Assembly: GCF_020026305.1 (NCBI RefSeq)
Contig: NZ_CP075691.1
Span: forward strand, 8,053,415 to 8,117,414
Direction of reading: 5' to 3'
Length of the DNA: 64,000 bases
Source of the DNA: Streptomyces sp. 135
Lineage (GTDB): Bacteria > Actinomycetota > Actinomycetes > Streptomycetales > Streptomycetaceae
This document shows, in pieces, positions 17,471 to 27,118 of the stretch; the stretch's first letter is position 1, and each line of letters begins with the position of its first letter. Under the pieces are notes generated by a model, which ran no database searches, had not been told where the DNA came from, and saw only the letters and a program-made list of their open reading frames with translations. Made by a program: the position numbers and the translations under genes.

Positions 17471-18076
17471 TCAGCGCGGGCGGAGCGCGGCGACGGCGAG
17501 CACCGCGGGCGCCGTGATGAGCAGGGTGAGCGAGACGAGGGACGGGCCGCTGCGGCGCGGCTGCTTACGGGTCGGGGCGTGGTACGCCGGATAGGTCACG
17601 GGCGGCGGTGGCTTGGACGTTCTGGTGCGAACGGGAGGCTTCGGCTCCGCCGTCGGCTTCGGGTCCGGCGCGGGCGGCGGGGGCGGGGTGAGGGACGGCG
17701 CGGGCTCGGGCGCCTTCGGTGCGGGCGGCGGCGCCAGGGCCTTCGGAGGCGGCGGCGGCTCGGCAGGCGGCGGAGGAGCGGGTGGTGCCGGAGGCGGAGG
17801 TGGCGGCGGGGGAGGCGGTGGCGGAGGTGGCGGTGGCGGCGGGGGCTTCGGGCGGTGCGTCGGCCCCGCCGAGCAATCACCTCCCCCCGCCACGGCCACC
17901 GCGCCGCCCCCCGAGGACGAACCGCCCTTGCCGATCGACGCGTACGCGCAGTCGGCGGCCACGGCCGCGCCGGTGGTGACGCAGGCGCCGGACAGCAACG
18001 CCAGTGCCAGGAGCGTGAGTACACGCGTGGCGACGGACGACAGGACCCGCGAAGTTCCATGCACGACGGAGATCAT
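17471..18076 (-). CDS. Exported proline-rich protein
   Basis: About 201 residues from ATG at 18076 (longer starts at 18094 or 18139 are possible). It has a signal-like hydrophobic segment (VLTLLALALLSGACV) with a Cys that could be lipidated. A short Gly/Ser-rich part with two Cys comes next. Then there is a long low-complexity region that begins with about 19 consecutive prolines and continues as Pro/Ala/Lys blocks. The C-terminal hydrophobic helix (SLTLLITAPAVLAVAAL) ends in a basic residue. The proline tract would form a rigid spacer, as in cell-wall-spanning proteins. Function unknown. Confidence 0.6.
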   Translation of the reverse strand: MISVVHGTSRVLSSVATRVLTLLALALLSGACVTTGAAVAADCAYASIGKGGSSSGGGAVAVAGGGDCSAGPTHRPKPPPPPPPPPPPPPPPPPPPAPPAPPPPAEPPPPPKALAPPPAPKAPEPAPSLTPPPPPAPDPKPTAEPKPPVRTRTSKPPPPVTYPAYHAPTRKQPRRSGPSLVSLTLLITAPAVLAVAALRPR

Positions 18077-18308
18077 GGGCGCCGTCCACCCCATGCATGC
18101 CGCAACGCGGCGGAATAACCCGAAGGGAGGAGGCGCCACCGCCCTCGAGTTGACGCCGCCCGGCCCGGGAGCCGCACGCCCCGTACACCCGGACCACGTA
18201 GAAAAGTTTGCGGACCGATTGAACGCGACGGCCGCCCCCGCCCGTACCTAGGGCCATGTGTGACGCGCAACGGCGCCACAACACCCAAGCGGACAGCGGG
18301 AGTTACAG

Positions 18309-19319
18309 ATGCGGCATCCAAGTGGGCGAGCCCCTCGGGCCAGGCGGAGCGCCTCGCTCGTAGCGACGGCTGTGGCCCTGCTGGCGCTGACGGCGGCGTG
18401 CGGCCAGGAGAAGGGCGACCAGTCCCCGAACGGCCAGAACGTGGGCAACGAAGCGCCCGCCAAGGGCGACGGATACGGCGCGGGCGACGGATACGGAGCC
18501 GACTCCGGCGCCGCGGACGATGGCGCGGGCGCCAAGGCGAAGCCGGCCGGTCAGCTCGCCGTATGGGACAGCAAGAAGCTCGGAAAGGTCGTCACCGACA
18601 GTGCGGGCTTCACGCTGTACCGCTTCGACAAGGACACCGCCCAGCCGCCCAAGTCCAACTGCGACGCCGCCTGTCTGAAGCTCTGGCCGGCCGCGCCCGC
18701 CGACGGGGCGAAGGCCGCGCCGGGCGTCGACGGCTCCCTGCTCGGCGAGGTCACCGGCGTCGACGGCACCAAGCAGCTCACCATCGACGGCTGGCCGATG
18801 TACCGGTACGCGAAGGACACCGAGCCCGGTGACGCCAAGGGCCAGGGCGTCGGCGGCGTCTGGCACGCAGCGGCCCCCGACGGCAAGAAGGCCGCGCCCG
18901 CGGCGGCCGGAACCGCCCCCACCGAGAGCGCCCCGGACGGGGCCGCCCCCGCCGACCCCGCGGGCCTGTCCACCCGCAAGGACCCGAAGCTCGGTGAGAT
19001 CGTCGTCGACAAGAACGGCATGACCGTCTACCGCTTCACCAAGGACTCCGCCTGGCCGATCAAGTCCAACTGCGAGGGCGCCTGCGCCGAGAAGTGGCCC
19101 GCCGTCGCCCCCGTCGACAAGGCCGACACCAAGGGCATCGACAAGAAGGGCTACATGACCTACGACCGCCCGGACGGCGGCAAGCAGCAGACGATCGACT
19201 GCTGGCCGCTGTACACCTTCGCCGGCGACAAGAAGCCCGGCGACACCAACGGGCAGGGTGTGGGCGGCACTTGGTACGCGGCGAGCCCCGACGGCAAGGC
19301 GGTGGGCGCCCCCCGATAA
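18309..19319 (+). CDS. Lipoprotein with two secreted repeats (Yx[FWY]xxD type)
   Basis: A 336-residue lipoprotein. The signal peptide ends in a lipobox (ALTAAC, Cys about residue 31). A Gly/Asp/Ala-rich linker follows, then two copies of the PF03640-type secreted repeat region. Copy 1 has FTLYRFDKD, SNCDAACLKLWP and WPMYRYAKD. Copy 2 has MTVYRFTKD, SNCEGACAEKWP and WPLYTFAGD. An Ala/Pro linker separates the two. Each copy has paired Cys likely to form disulfides. Start ATG at 18309 behind CGGGAG. I recall such proteins in Streptomyces near the rmdA gene, which is also seen here; their function is not well established. Confidence 0.85.
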   Translation: MRHPSGRAPRARRSASLVATAVALLALTAACGQEKGDQSPNGQNVGNEAPAKGDGYGAGDGYGADSGAADDGAGAKAKPAGQLAVWDSKKLGKVVTDSAGFTLYRFDKDTAQPPKSNCDAACLKLWPAAPADGAKAAPGVDGSLLGEVTGVDGTKQLTIDGWPMYRYAKDTEPGDAKGQGVGGVWHAAAPDGKKAAPAAAGTAPTESAPDGAAPADPAGLSTRKDPKLGEIVVDKNGMTVYRFTKDSAWPIKSNCEGACAEKWPAVAPVDKADTKGIDKKGYMTYDRPDGGKQQTIDCWPLYTFAGDKKPGDTNGQGVGGTWYAASPDGKAVGAPR

Positions 19320-19347
19320 CCCCCGGACCCCCCACGGTGCACGGCCG

Positions 19348-19397
19348 GCCGGTCCGTTCCCCCTCCTCCCCACAGAAGGGAAGGGGAACGGACCGGC
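19348..19397. terminator. Rho-independent-like terminator
   Basis: Perfect 15-bp inverted repeat, GCCGGTCCGTTCCCC (19348-19362) and its complement (19383-19397), followed by TTT. It is placed just after the lipoprotein gene and should terminate it. Confidence 0.75.
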
Positions 19398-19545
19398 TTT
19401 CGGTGTGGCGTACGGCACTTGCCAAAGGCAGTGACCGAGAACGGACGGCCAATTTCCGTTTTGACTCGCTCCCTTGGCGGACGATCAGTAGCCTCACCCT
19501 CGAACAACGGATCGCCCGCGTCACCCCCTATGCCTTGGAGTCTTG

Positions 19546-20358
19546 ATGGAGCGTCCCGCCTGGGCCCCGCTCGGCATCGACATCTCGATGCCCAGCGTTT
19601 CCCGCATCTACGACTATTACCTGGGCGGTTCGCACAACTTCGAGGTGGACCGGGAGGCCGGCCGCAAGGCCATGGAGTTCATGCCGGGCCTGCCGAAGAT
19701 CATGCAGGCCAATCGCGCGTTCATGAGGCGAGCGGTGCGGTACGCCGTCGACCAGGGCGTCACCCAGTTCCTCGACATCGGCTCCGGCATCCCGACCTTC
19801 GGCAACGTCCACGAGGTGGCGCAGCAGGCCAGCGACGAGGCGCGCGTCGTGTACGTCGACCACGACCCGGTCGCCGTCGCGCACAGCGAGGCGGTCCTCG
19901 ACGGCGACGAACGGGCCGCGGTCGTCGCCGCGGACCTGCGCAAGCCCCGGGACATTCTGGGCAGTTCGGAAGTCGACGCGCTCCTCGACCTGGACCGCCC
20001 GGTGGCCCTGCTGCTCGTCGCCGTCCTGCACTTCGTCGAGGACGCGTACGATCCGTACGCGGCGGTCGCCGAACTGCGGGACGCCCTCGCGCCCGGCAGC
20101 CTGATCGTCGTCACCCACGCCTCGTACGAAGGGATCCCGGTTCCCCCCGAGCAGGCCGACGGCACGGTCGGTGTATACAAGGACATCCGCAATCCACTGA
20201 TCATGCGCTCGCGCGACGAGATCGCGCGGTTCTTCGAGGGATACGACATGGTGGAACCCGGCCTGGTGCCGATGCCGCACTGGCGGCCCGACACGGCGCC
20301 CGACGAGGAGGACCCGTACTCCTTCTCGGGGTTCGCGGGCGTGGGACAGAAGCGTTGA
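19546..20358 (+). CDS. SAM-dependent methyltransferase (DUF574/Methyltransf_19 type)
   Basis: A 270-residue protein of the actinobacterial DUF574 methyltransferase family. The N-terminal signature SRIYDYYLGGSHNFEVDR is typical. The SAM-binding glycine motif FLDIGSGIPT is at about 83-92, followed by the acidic residue in VVYVDHDP. The fold closes with LIVVTHASYEG. Start ATG at 19546, directly after a TTG codon. The stop overlaps the TTG start of the next gene, so the two are translationally coupled. Substrate unknown. Confidence 0.88.
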   Translation: MERPAWAPLGIDISMPSVSRIYDYYLGGSHNFEVDREAGRKAMEFMPGLPKIMQANRAFMRRAVRYAVDQGVTQFLDIGSGIPTFGNVHEVAQQASDEARVVYVDHDPVAVAHSEAVLDGDERAAVVAADLRKPRDILGSSEVDALLDLDRPVALLLVAVLHFVEDAYDPYAAVAELRDALAPGSLIVVTHASYEGIPVPPEQADGTVGVYKDIRNPLIMRSRDEIARFFEGYDMVEPGLVPMPHWRPDTAPDEEDPYSFSGFAGVGQKR

Positions 20359-22499
20359 GCGCCGAGCCGGACGGGCCGGAGGGAAGACTCCGCAGGTTCG
20401 CCACCATCTGGAGCCGTGCCATCTTCCCGGTGACGGCGACCTCGCTGACCCGTCCCGAGTTCGAGGAGCAACTGGTGCCGCTCGCCCGGCGGTTGCGCGA
20501 CGCGCTCCAGGAGCGGTTCTTCGACGCGACGCAGGGCCACGCGGTCGGCGCCGCCCTCATCGACACGCACTGCACCGACCCCGAGGCGCTGAGCCGCACC
20601 CTCGACTGTGTCGACGCCTACCTGGTCCTGTACTGCGGCGGCGACGGCTCCCAGGAGGAGCTGCGGGCCCGCAGCTCGCGCATCCAGCACGCGGTGGCGG
20701 CCGGTTTCGCCCAGGCGCTGCGCGAGCGCACCCTCGCCGAGCAGGAGGCGATCTCCCGCGCCGCGCTCAGCGCGCGCAGCGCCGTCGCCGAAGCCCTGCA
20801 CGCGAGCGAGGCACGCTTCAGGGCGGTCTTCCACGGGGCGGCGATCGGCATCGGCATCGCGGGCCTGGACGGCACGATCCTGGAGGTCAACGACGCGCTG
20901 GTGCGCATGTTCGGCGGCCTGGAGAGCAATCTGCGCGGACGCAACGCGGCCGAGTGGACACACCCCGACGACTCGCCCCACGTATGGAAGCTGTACGAGG
21001 AGCTGGTGCGCGGCGAGCGCGAGCACTACCGCGTGGAGAAGGCCTTCTACCGTCCCGACGGCACGGTCCTGTGGACGAACCTGACCGTCTCACTGCTGCG
21101 GGACGCGGACGGACTGCCGCAGTACCAGCTGGCGTTGATGGAGGACACCACGGAGCGCCGGCTGCTCAACCTCCGCCTGCGCTACGAGGCCACCCACGAC
21201 GCGCTCACCGGTCTGCCCAACCGCACGCTGTTCTTCGAGCGCCTGGAGAAGGCCCTCTCGGCGGGCGAGAACGCCCGGTTCGGCCTCTGCTACCTCGACC
21301 TCGACGGCTTCAAGACCGTCAACGACAGCCTCGGGCACGCGGCCGGCGACCGGCTGCTCGTGGAGGTCGCCGACCGGCTCCAGTCCTGCGCGACCGCGCC
21401 CGGCGAGATGGTGGCCCGGCTCGGCGGCGACGAGTTCGTGGCGCTCACCACGGGCCCCGACACCGAGACCGAGGTCGACGAGCTCGCCGGGCGCATCATG
21501 AACGCCCTCTCCGCCCCGATCCGCGTGGACGGCCGAGAGCTGACGGTGCGCGGCAGCATCGGCATCGTGGAGGGCCCCGCGGGGGAGCGCGGCGCGGCGG
21601 AGGTGCTGCGCAGCGCCGACATCACGATGTACCGCGCGAAGTCCGCGGGCGGCAACCGCTACGAGGTCGCCGACCCGGAGGCCGACGCCCGCGCCATCAC
21701 CCGGCACGGCCTGACCACCGCGCTGCCCGCCGCCCTGGAGCGCGGCGAGTTCTTCATCGAGTACCAGCCGCTGGTGCACCTCGGCGACGGCAGTGTGCGC
21801 GGCGCCGAGGCGCTGGTGCGGTGGCTGCACCCGCAGCACGGGATCATCGGCCCCGACCGGTTCATCCCGCTCGCCGAGCACACCGGCCTGATCGTGCCCC
21901 TTGGCCGCTGGGTGCTCGAGGAGTCCGTACGGCAGGCCCGCCTCTGGGAGTCGCGTACGCAGGGCGGAGCGGACGCCGCGCCACTGCGGGTCAACGTCAA
22001 CCTCTCGCCCATGCAGCTCACTCATCCGGGCCTTGTCTCCGACACGGTCGACATCCTGGAGCGCGAGGGCCTCGCGCCGGGCGCGCTCTGCCTGGAAGTC
22101 ACCGAGTCCGCGTTGATAGGAGCGGACGACGATCTGCTCAAGCCGTTGCGCAGGCTCGCGGAGATGGGCGTCGACATCGCGCTCGACGACTTCGGCACGG
22201 GCTACTCCAACCTCGCCAATCTGCGCAGGCTGCCGGTGAGCGTGCTCAAGCTGGACCGCTCCTTCACCCAGGGCATGCAGCACTTCCCGGCCGACCCCGT
22301 CGACCTGAAGATCGTCGAGGGGATCGTCGCGCTCGCCCACAGCCTGGACCTCGCGGTCACGGTCGAGGGCGTCGAGACGGGCCATCAGGCGGACCAGCTG
22401 CGGGAGCTTGGCTGCGATACTGCTCAGGGCTGGTATTACGCGCGTCCCGGTCCGCCGGACCGCCTGCATGAACTGGCACTGGCGGACGCGGTCGGCTGA
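20355..22499 (+). CDS. rmdA: PAS-GGDEF-EAL cyclic-di-GMP turnover protein (RmdA-like)
   Basis: A 714-residue soluble protein. The N-terminal 140 residues are helical, then a PAS domain (about 155-280). The GGDEF domain (about 290-450) has an intact RLGGDEF active site and NRTLFFERLEKAL upstream. The EAL domain (about 465-710) has EALVRW, DDFGTGYSNL and a conserved VEGVET motif, so both synthesis and hydrolysis motifs are intact. The start is probably TTG at 20355, overlapping the methyltransferase stop as TTGA. From memory, the layout and neighbourhood (lipoprotein, methyltransferase, sdhCAB) resemble S. coelicolor RmdA (SCO0928), which is mainly a phosphodiesterase affecting development. The symbol rests on that recalled synteny. 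Confidence 0.85.
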   Translation: MSAEPDGPEGRLRRFATIWSRAIFPVTATSLTRPEFEEQLVPLARRLRDALQERFFDATQGHAVGAALIDTHCTDPEALSRTLDCVDAYLVLYCGGDGSQEELRARSSRIQHAVAAGFAQALRERTLAEQEAISRAALSARSAVAEALHASEARFRAVFHGAAIGIGIAGLDGTILEVNDALVRMFGGLESNLRGRNAAEWTHPDDSPHVWKLYEELVRGEREHYRVEKAFYRPDGTVLWTNLTVSLLRDADGLPQYQLALMEDTTERRLLNLRLRYEATHDALTGLPNRTLFFERLEKALSAGENARFGLCYLDLDGFKTVNDSLGHAAGDRLLVEVADRLQSCATAPGEMVARLGGDEFVALTTGPDTETEVDELAGRIMNALSAPIRVDGRELTVRGSIGIVEGPAGERGAAEVLRSADITMYRAKSAGGNRYEVADPEADARAITRHGLTTALPAALERGEFFIEYQPLVHLGDGSVRGAEALVRWLHPQHGIIGPDRFIPLAEHTGLIVPLGRWVLEESVRQARLWESRTQGGADAAPLRVNVNLSPMQLTHPGLVSDTVDILEREGLAPGALCLEVTESALIGADDDLLKPLRRLAEMGVDIALDDFGTGYSNLANLRRLPVSVLKLDRSFTQGMQHFPADPVDLKIVEGIVALAHSLDLAVTVEGVETGHQADQLRELGCDTAQGWYYARPGPPDRLHELALADAVG

Positions 22500-22531
22500 C
22501 CGCCGGGGTGCGGGTCTTCGTGTGGTTGCGC

Positions 22532-22596
22532 GCGCAGTTCCCCGCGCCCCTGACGGGGCCCGGATGCGCCCCCGTCAGGGGCGCGGGGAACTGCGC
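22532..22596. repeat. 27-bp inverted repeat of a dispersed Streptomyces element
   Basis: Perfect 27-bp arms (22532-22558 and 22570-22596) around an 11-base loop. The right arm plus flank (22578-22604) is the exact reverse complement of 27081-27107 near sdhB. It probably works as a terminator after the GGDEF-EAL gene. Sequences of the type GCGCAGTTCCCCGCGCCCC are widespread between Streptomyces genes in my recollection. Confidence 0.7.
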
Positions 22597-22647
22597 GACC
22601 AGCCATAACACACCCGCACCCGGCATACGACGCGCACCCCGGAGCTC

Positions 22648-23532
22648 TTACCCGCCCCCTACCAACAGCATCCGCTGAAGCTCACGCGCAGCCCGCGGCG
22701 GCGCCACATCACTGCGGTGCGCCAGCGCGATCGTCCGATGCAGGCTCGGCTGCGAAAGCCGCGTCACCCGCAGATCCGACCCCGACCGCTCCGCCACCAT
22801 GCGCGGCACGACCGCCACCCCGAGCCCGGCCCGTACGAACCCCAGCACCGCGTCCATCTCACCGCCCTCCACCGCGAACTCCGGCTCGAACCCCGCGGCG
22901 CGACACGCGGCGACGGTGAGTTCCCGCAGGTCGTATCCGTGCCGGAACATCACCAGGCGCTCGCCCTGGAGGTCGGCGATCCGCACGGACTCGCCGAGCC
23001 GGCGCCGCGCCCGCGGGGACGACACCACGACCAGGTCCTCACGCAGCAGCTCCACCGTGGTCAGCGCCGGTGACGGGCTCGGCAGCGGCAGCACCACCAG
23101 GGCCAGATCCAGCGCCCCGCGCGCCAGCTCCCGTACGAGGTCGTGGGAGCCGCCCTCCTCGATGAGCAGCTGGATCCCCGGATGCCGGTCGTGGAAGGCG
23201 CGCAGGATCTCCGGAAGCAGTCCCGTGCACACGCTGGGGGTCGCGCCGAGCCGGATCCGGCCGCGCCGCAGCTGCGCCAGCTCCTGCACCTCGATCCGCG
23301 CGGTGTCCGCGTCCGCGAGGATGCGGCGGGCCAGCGGCAGCAGCGCCTCGCCCGCGTCGGTCAGCGTGATGTTGCCGCGGGCCCGGCTGAACAGCTCCGC
23401 GCCGAGTTCCTTCTCCAGGGCCCTGATCTGCTGGGAGAGGGACGGCTGGGAGACATGGACCTCCTCCGCCGCCCGCGTGAAGTGCCGCGTCTCGGCGACC
23501 GCGACGAAGTAGAGGAGCTGCTGGAACTGCAT
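22648..23532 (-). CDS. LysR-family regulator divergent from sdhCAB
   Basis: A 294-residue LysR regulator. The N-terminal helix-turn-helix contains FTRAAEEVHVSQPSLSQQI (about 19-37), and the start MQFQQLLYFVAVAE is typical. The effector domain begins near residue 90 (IRLGATPS). It is transcribed away from sdhC, with only 95 bases between them holding a LysR-type palindrome, so it is a likely regulator of the succinate dehydrogenase operon and of itself. This last point is inference from position. Confidence 0.92.
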   Translation of the reverse strand: MQFQQLLYFVAVAETRHFTRAAEEVHVSQPSLSQQIRALEKELGAELFSRARGNITLTDAGEALLPLARRILADADTARIEVQELAQLRRGRIRLGATPSVCTGLLPEILRAFHDRHPGIQLLIEEGGSHDLVRELARGALDLALVVLPLPSPSPALTTVELLREDLVVVSSPRARRRLGESVRIADLQGERLVMFRHGYDLRELTVAACRAAGFEPEFAVEGGEMDAVLGFVRAGLGVAVVPRMVAERSGSDLRVTRLSQPSLHRTIALAHRSDVAPPRAARELQRMLLVGGG

Positions 23533-23551
23533 ACAGGCACCCTACGCCGCA

Positions 23552-23570
23552 CGATAGGACGAGGCTATCG
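23552..23570. promoter_or_regulatory. LysR-type binding box between lysR and sdhC
   Basis: CGATAG (23552-23557), 7 bases, CTATCG (23565-23570). The core ATAG-N7-CTAT satisfies the T-N11-A rule for LysR regulators. It lies between the divergent LysR and sdhC starts. Confidence 0.6.
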
Positions 23571-23627
23571 AGATGAGCCGAACCATCTCTTGGACCGATC
23601 GGGACTTTCGGCCGTAGCGTCGCTGAC

Positions 23628-24335
23628 ATGGCTCTGGCAACGCGGACGGACAAACGGCCGTCCATGACCCGCACGCTCTGGGACTCCACCATCGGCAAGA
23701 AGACCGTGATGGCGGTGAGCGGTCTGATCATGCTGCTCTACCTGGTCGCGCACATGGTCGGAAACCTGAAAATCTTCTTCGGCCCCGAGGAGATCAGCCA
23801 CTACGCGCACTGGCTGCGCACGGTCGGCGAGCCGTTCATGCACTACGAGTGGACGCTGTGGCTCGTCCGCGTGGTCCTCGTCGCCGCCGTCGTCGCGCAC
23901 GCCACGTCCGCCTACCAGCTGAGCCGCCTGGACATCAGGGCGCGCCCCACCAAGTACGTCCACAAGAAGGCGCAGGCGACCTTCGCGACCCGCACCATGC
24001 GCTGGGGCGGCGTCATCCTCGGCCTCTTCATCGTCTGGCACATCCTCGACCTGACGACCGGCACCGTGCACCCGGGCGGCTACGAGCACCTGCACCCGTA
24101 CCAGAACATCATCGACACCTTCTCCACCTGGTACGGCAACGTCATCTACATCGTCGCCGTCGTCGCCCTCGGCCTCCACGTCCGGCACGGCCTGTGGAGC
24201 GCCGCGCAGACCCTGGGCGTCGGCACCGCAACCCGCGACCGCGTCCTGAAGCCGCTGGCGGGCGGACTCGCGCTGGTGCTGACCGTCGGCTTCGTCTCCG
24301 TACCCGTGGCCGTCATGACCGGACTGGTGAGCTGA
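23628..24335 (+). CDS. sdhC: Succinate dehydrogenase cytochrome b subunit
   Basis: A 235-residue membrane anchor of the three-subunit succinate dehydrogenase/fumarate reductase type. Five hydrophobic helices are visible. Heme-ligand candidate His residues occur in YLVAHMVGNLK, VAHATSAYQLS, FIVWHILDLT and GLHVRHGLWS. Start ATG at 23628 with TAGCGT 8 bases upstream, suggesting a very short leader. sdhA follows after 3 bases. No separate SdhD gene is present, consistent with a single large anchor. Confidence 0.93.
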   Translation: MALATRTDKRPSMTRTLWDSTIGKKTVMAVSGLIMLLYLVAHMVGNLKIFFGPEEISHYAHWLRTVGEPFMHYEWTLWLVRVVLVAAVVAHATSAYQLSRLDIRARPTKYVHKKAQATFATRTMRWGGVILGLFIVWHILDLTTGTVHPGGYEHLHPYQNIIDTFSTWYGNVIYIVAVVALGLHVRHGLWSAAQTLGVGTATRDRVLKPLAGGLALVLTVGFVSVPVAVMTGLVS

Positions 24336-24338
24336 ACC

Positions 24339-26293
<1,955 letters not shown>

Positions 26294-26297
<4 letters not shown>

Positions 26298-27040
26298 AGC
26301 TCACCCTGCGCGTCTGGCGCCAGAAGAACGCCGACGCCGACGGCGCGATGTCCACGTACGAGGTGGACGGCATCTCGTCCGACATGTCCTTCCTGGAGAT
26401 GCTCGACACCCTCAACGAAGAACTCATCGTCAAGGGCGAGGACCCCGTCGCCTTCGACCACGACTGCCGGGAGGGCATCTGCGGCGCCTGCTCGCTCGTC
26501 ATCAACGGCGACGCGCACGGCCCCGAGCGCACCACCACCTGCCAGCTCCACATGCGGTCCTTCGCGGACGGCGACACGATCGACATCGAGCCGTGGCGCG
26601 CCGCCGCCTTCCCGGTCGTCAAGGACCTCGTCGTGGACCGCTCGGCGTTCGACCGGATCATCCAGTCCGGCGGCTACATCAGCGCCCCGACCGGCTCCGC
26701 GCCCGACGCCCACGCCACGCCCGTGCCCAAGCCGGACGCCGACTTCGCCTTCGAGCACGCCGAGTGCATCGGCTGCGGGGCCTGCGTGGCCGCCTGCCCC
26801 AACGGCTCGGCCATGCTGTTCACCTCGGCCAAGGTCAACCACCTCAATGTACTGCCGCAGGGTGCCCCCGAGCGCGAGACCCGTGTGCTCGACATGGTGG
26901 CGCAGATGGACGAGGAGGGGTTCGGGGGCTGCACGCTCACCGGCGCCTGCGCCTCTGCCTGCCCCAAGGGGATTCCGTTGCCCTCCATCTCCGCGATGAA
27001 CAAGGAGTGGTTGCGGGCCACCCGGAAGGTCAGTCGGTAG
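26294..27040 (+). CDS. sdhB: Succinate dehydrogenase iron-sulfur subunit
   Basis: A 248-residue iron-sulfur protein. The N-terminal [2Fe-2S] ligands lie in DCREGICGACSL with a fourth Cys in TTTCQLHMR. The C-terminal ferredoxin-like part has CIGCGACVAACP and CTLTGACASACPKG, which bind the [4Fe-4S] and [3Fe-4S] clusters. Start ATG at 26294 overlaps the sdhA stop as ATGA. It passes electrons from SdhA to the membrane subunit. Confidence 0.95.
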
Positions 27041-27080
27041 CTCCGCCGGAGGGGCCGGTGGGGATCTGCGAGTCCGATGT

Positions 27081-27118
27081 GGCTGGTCGCGCAGTTCCCC
27101 GCGCCCCTTCGGGGGCGC
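27081..27118. terminator. Terminator hairpin and second copy of the dispersed repeat
   Basis: GCGCCCC (27101-27107) and GGGGCGC (27112-27118) form a stem with a 4-base loop. The preceding bases (27081-27107) repeat the element at 22578-22604 exactly, in reverse complement. It sits between convergent sdhB and the UvrA-like gene and should terminate both. Confidence 0.65.
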
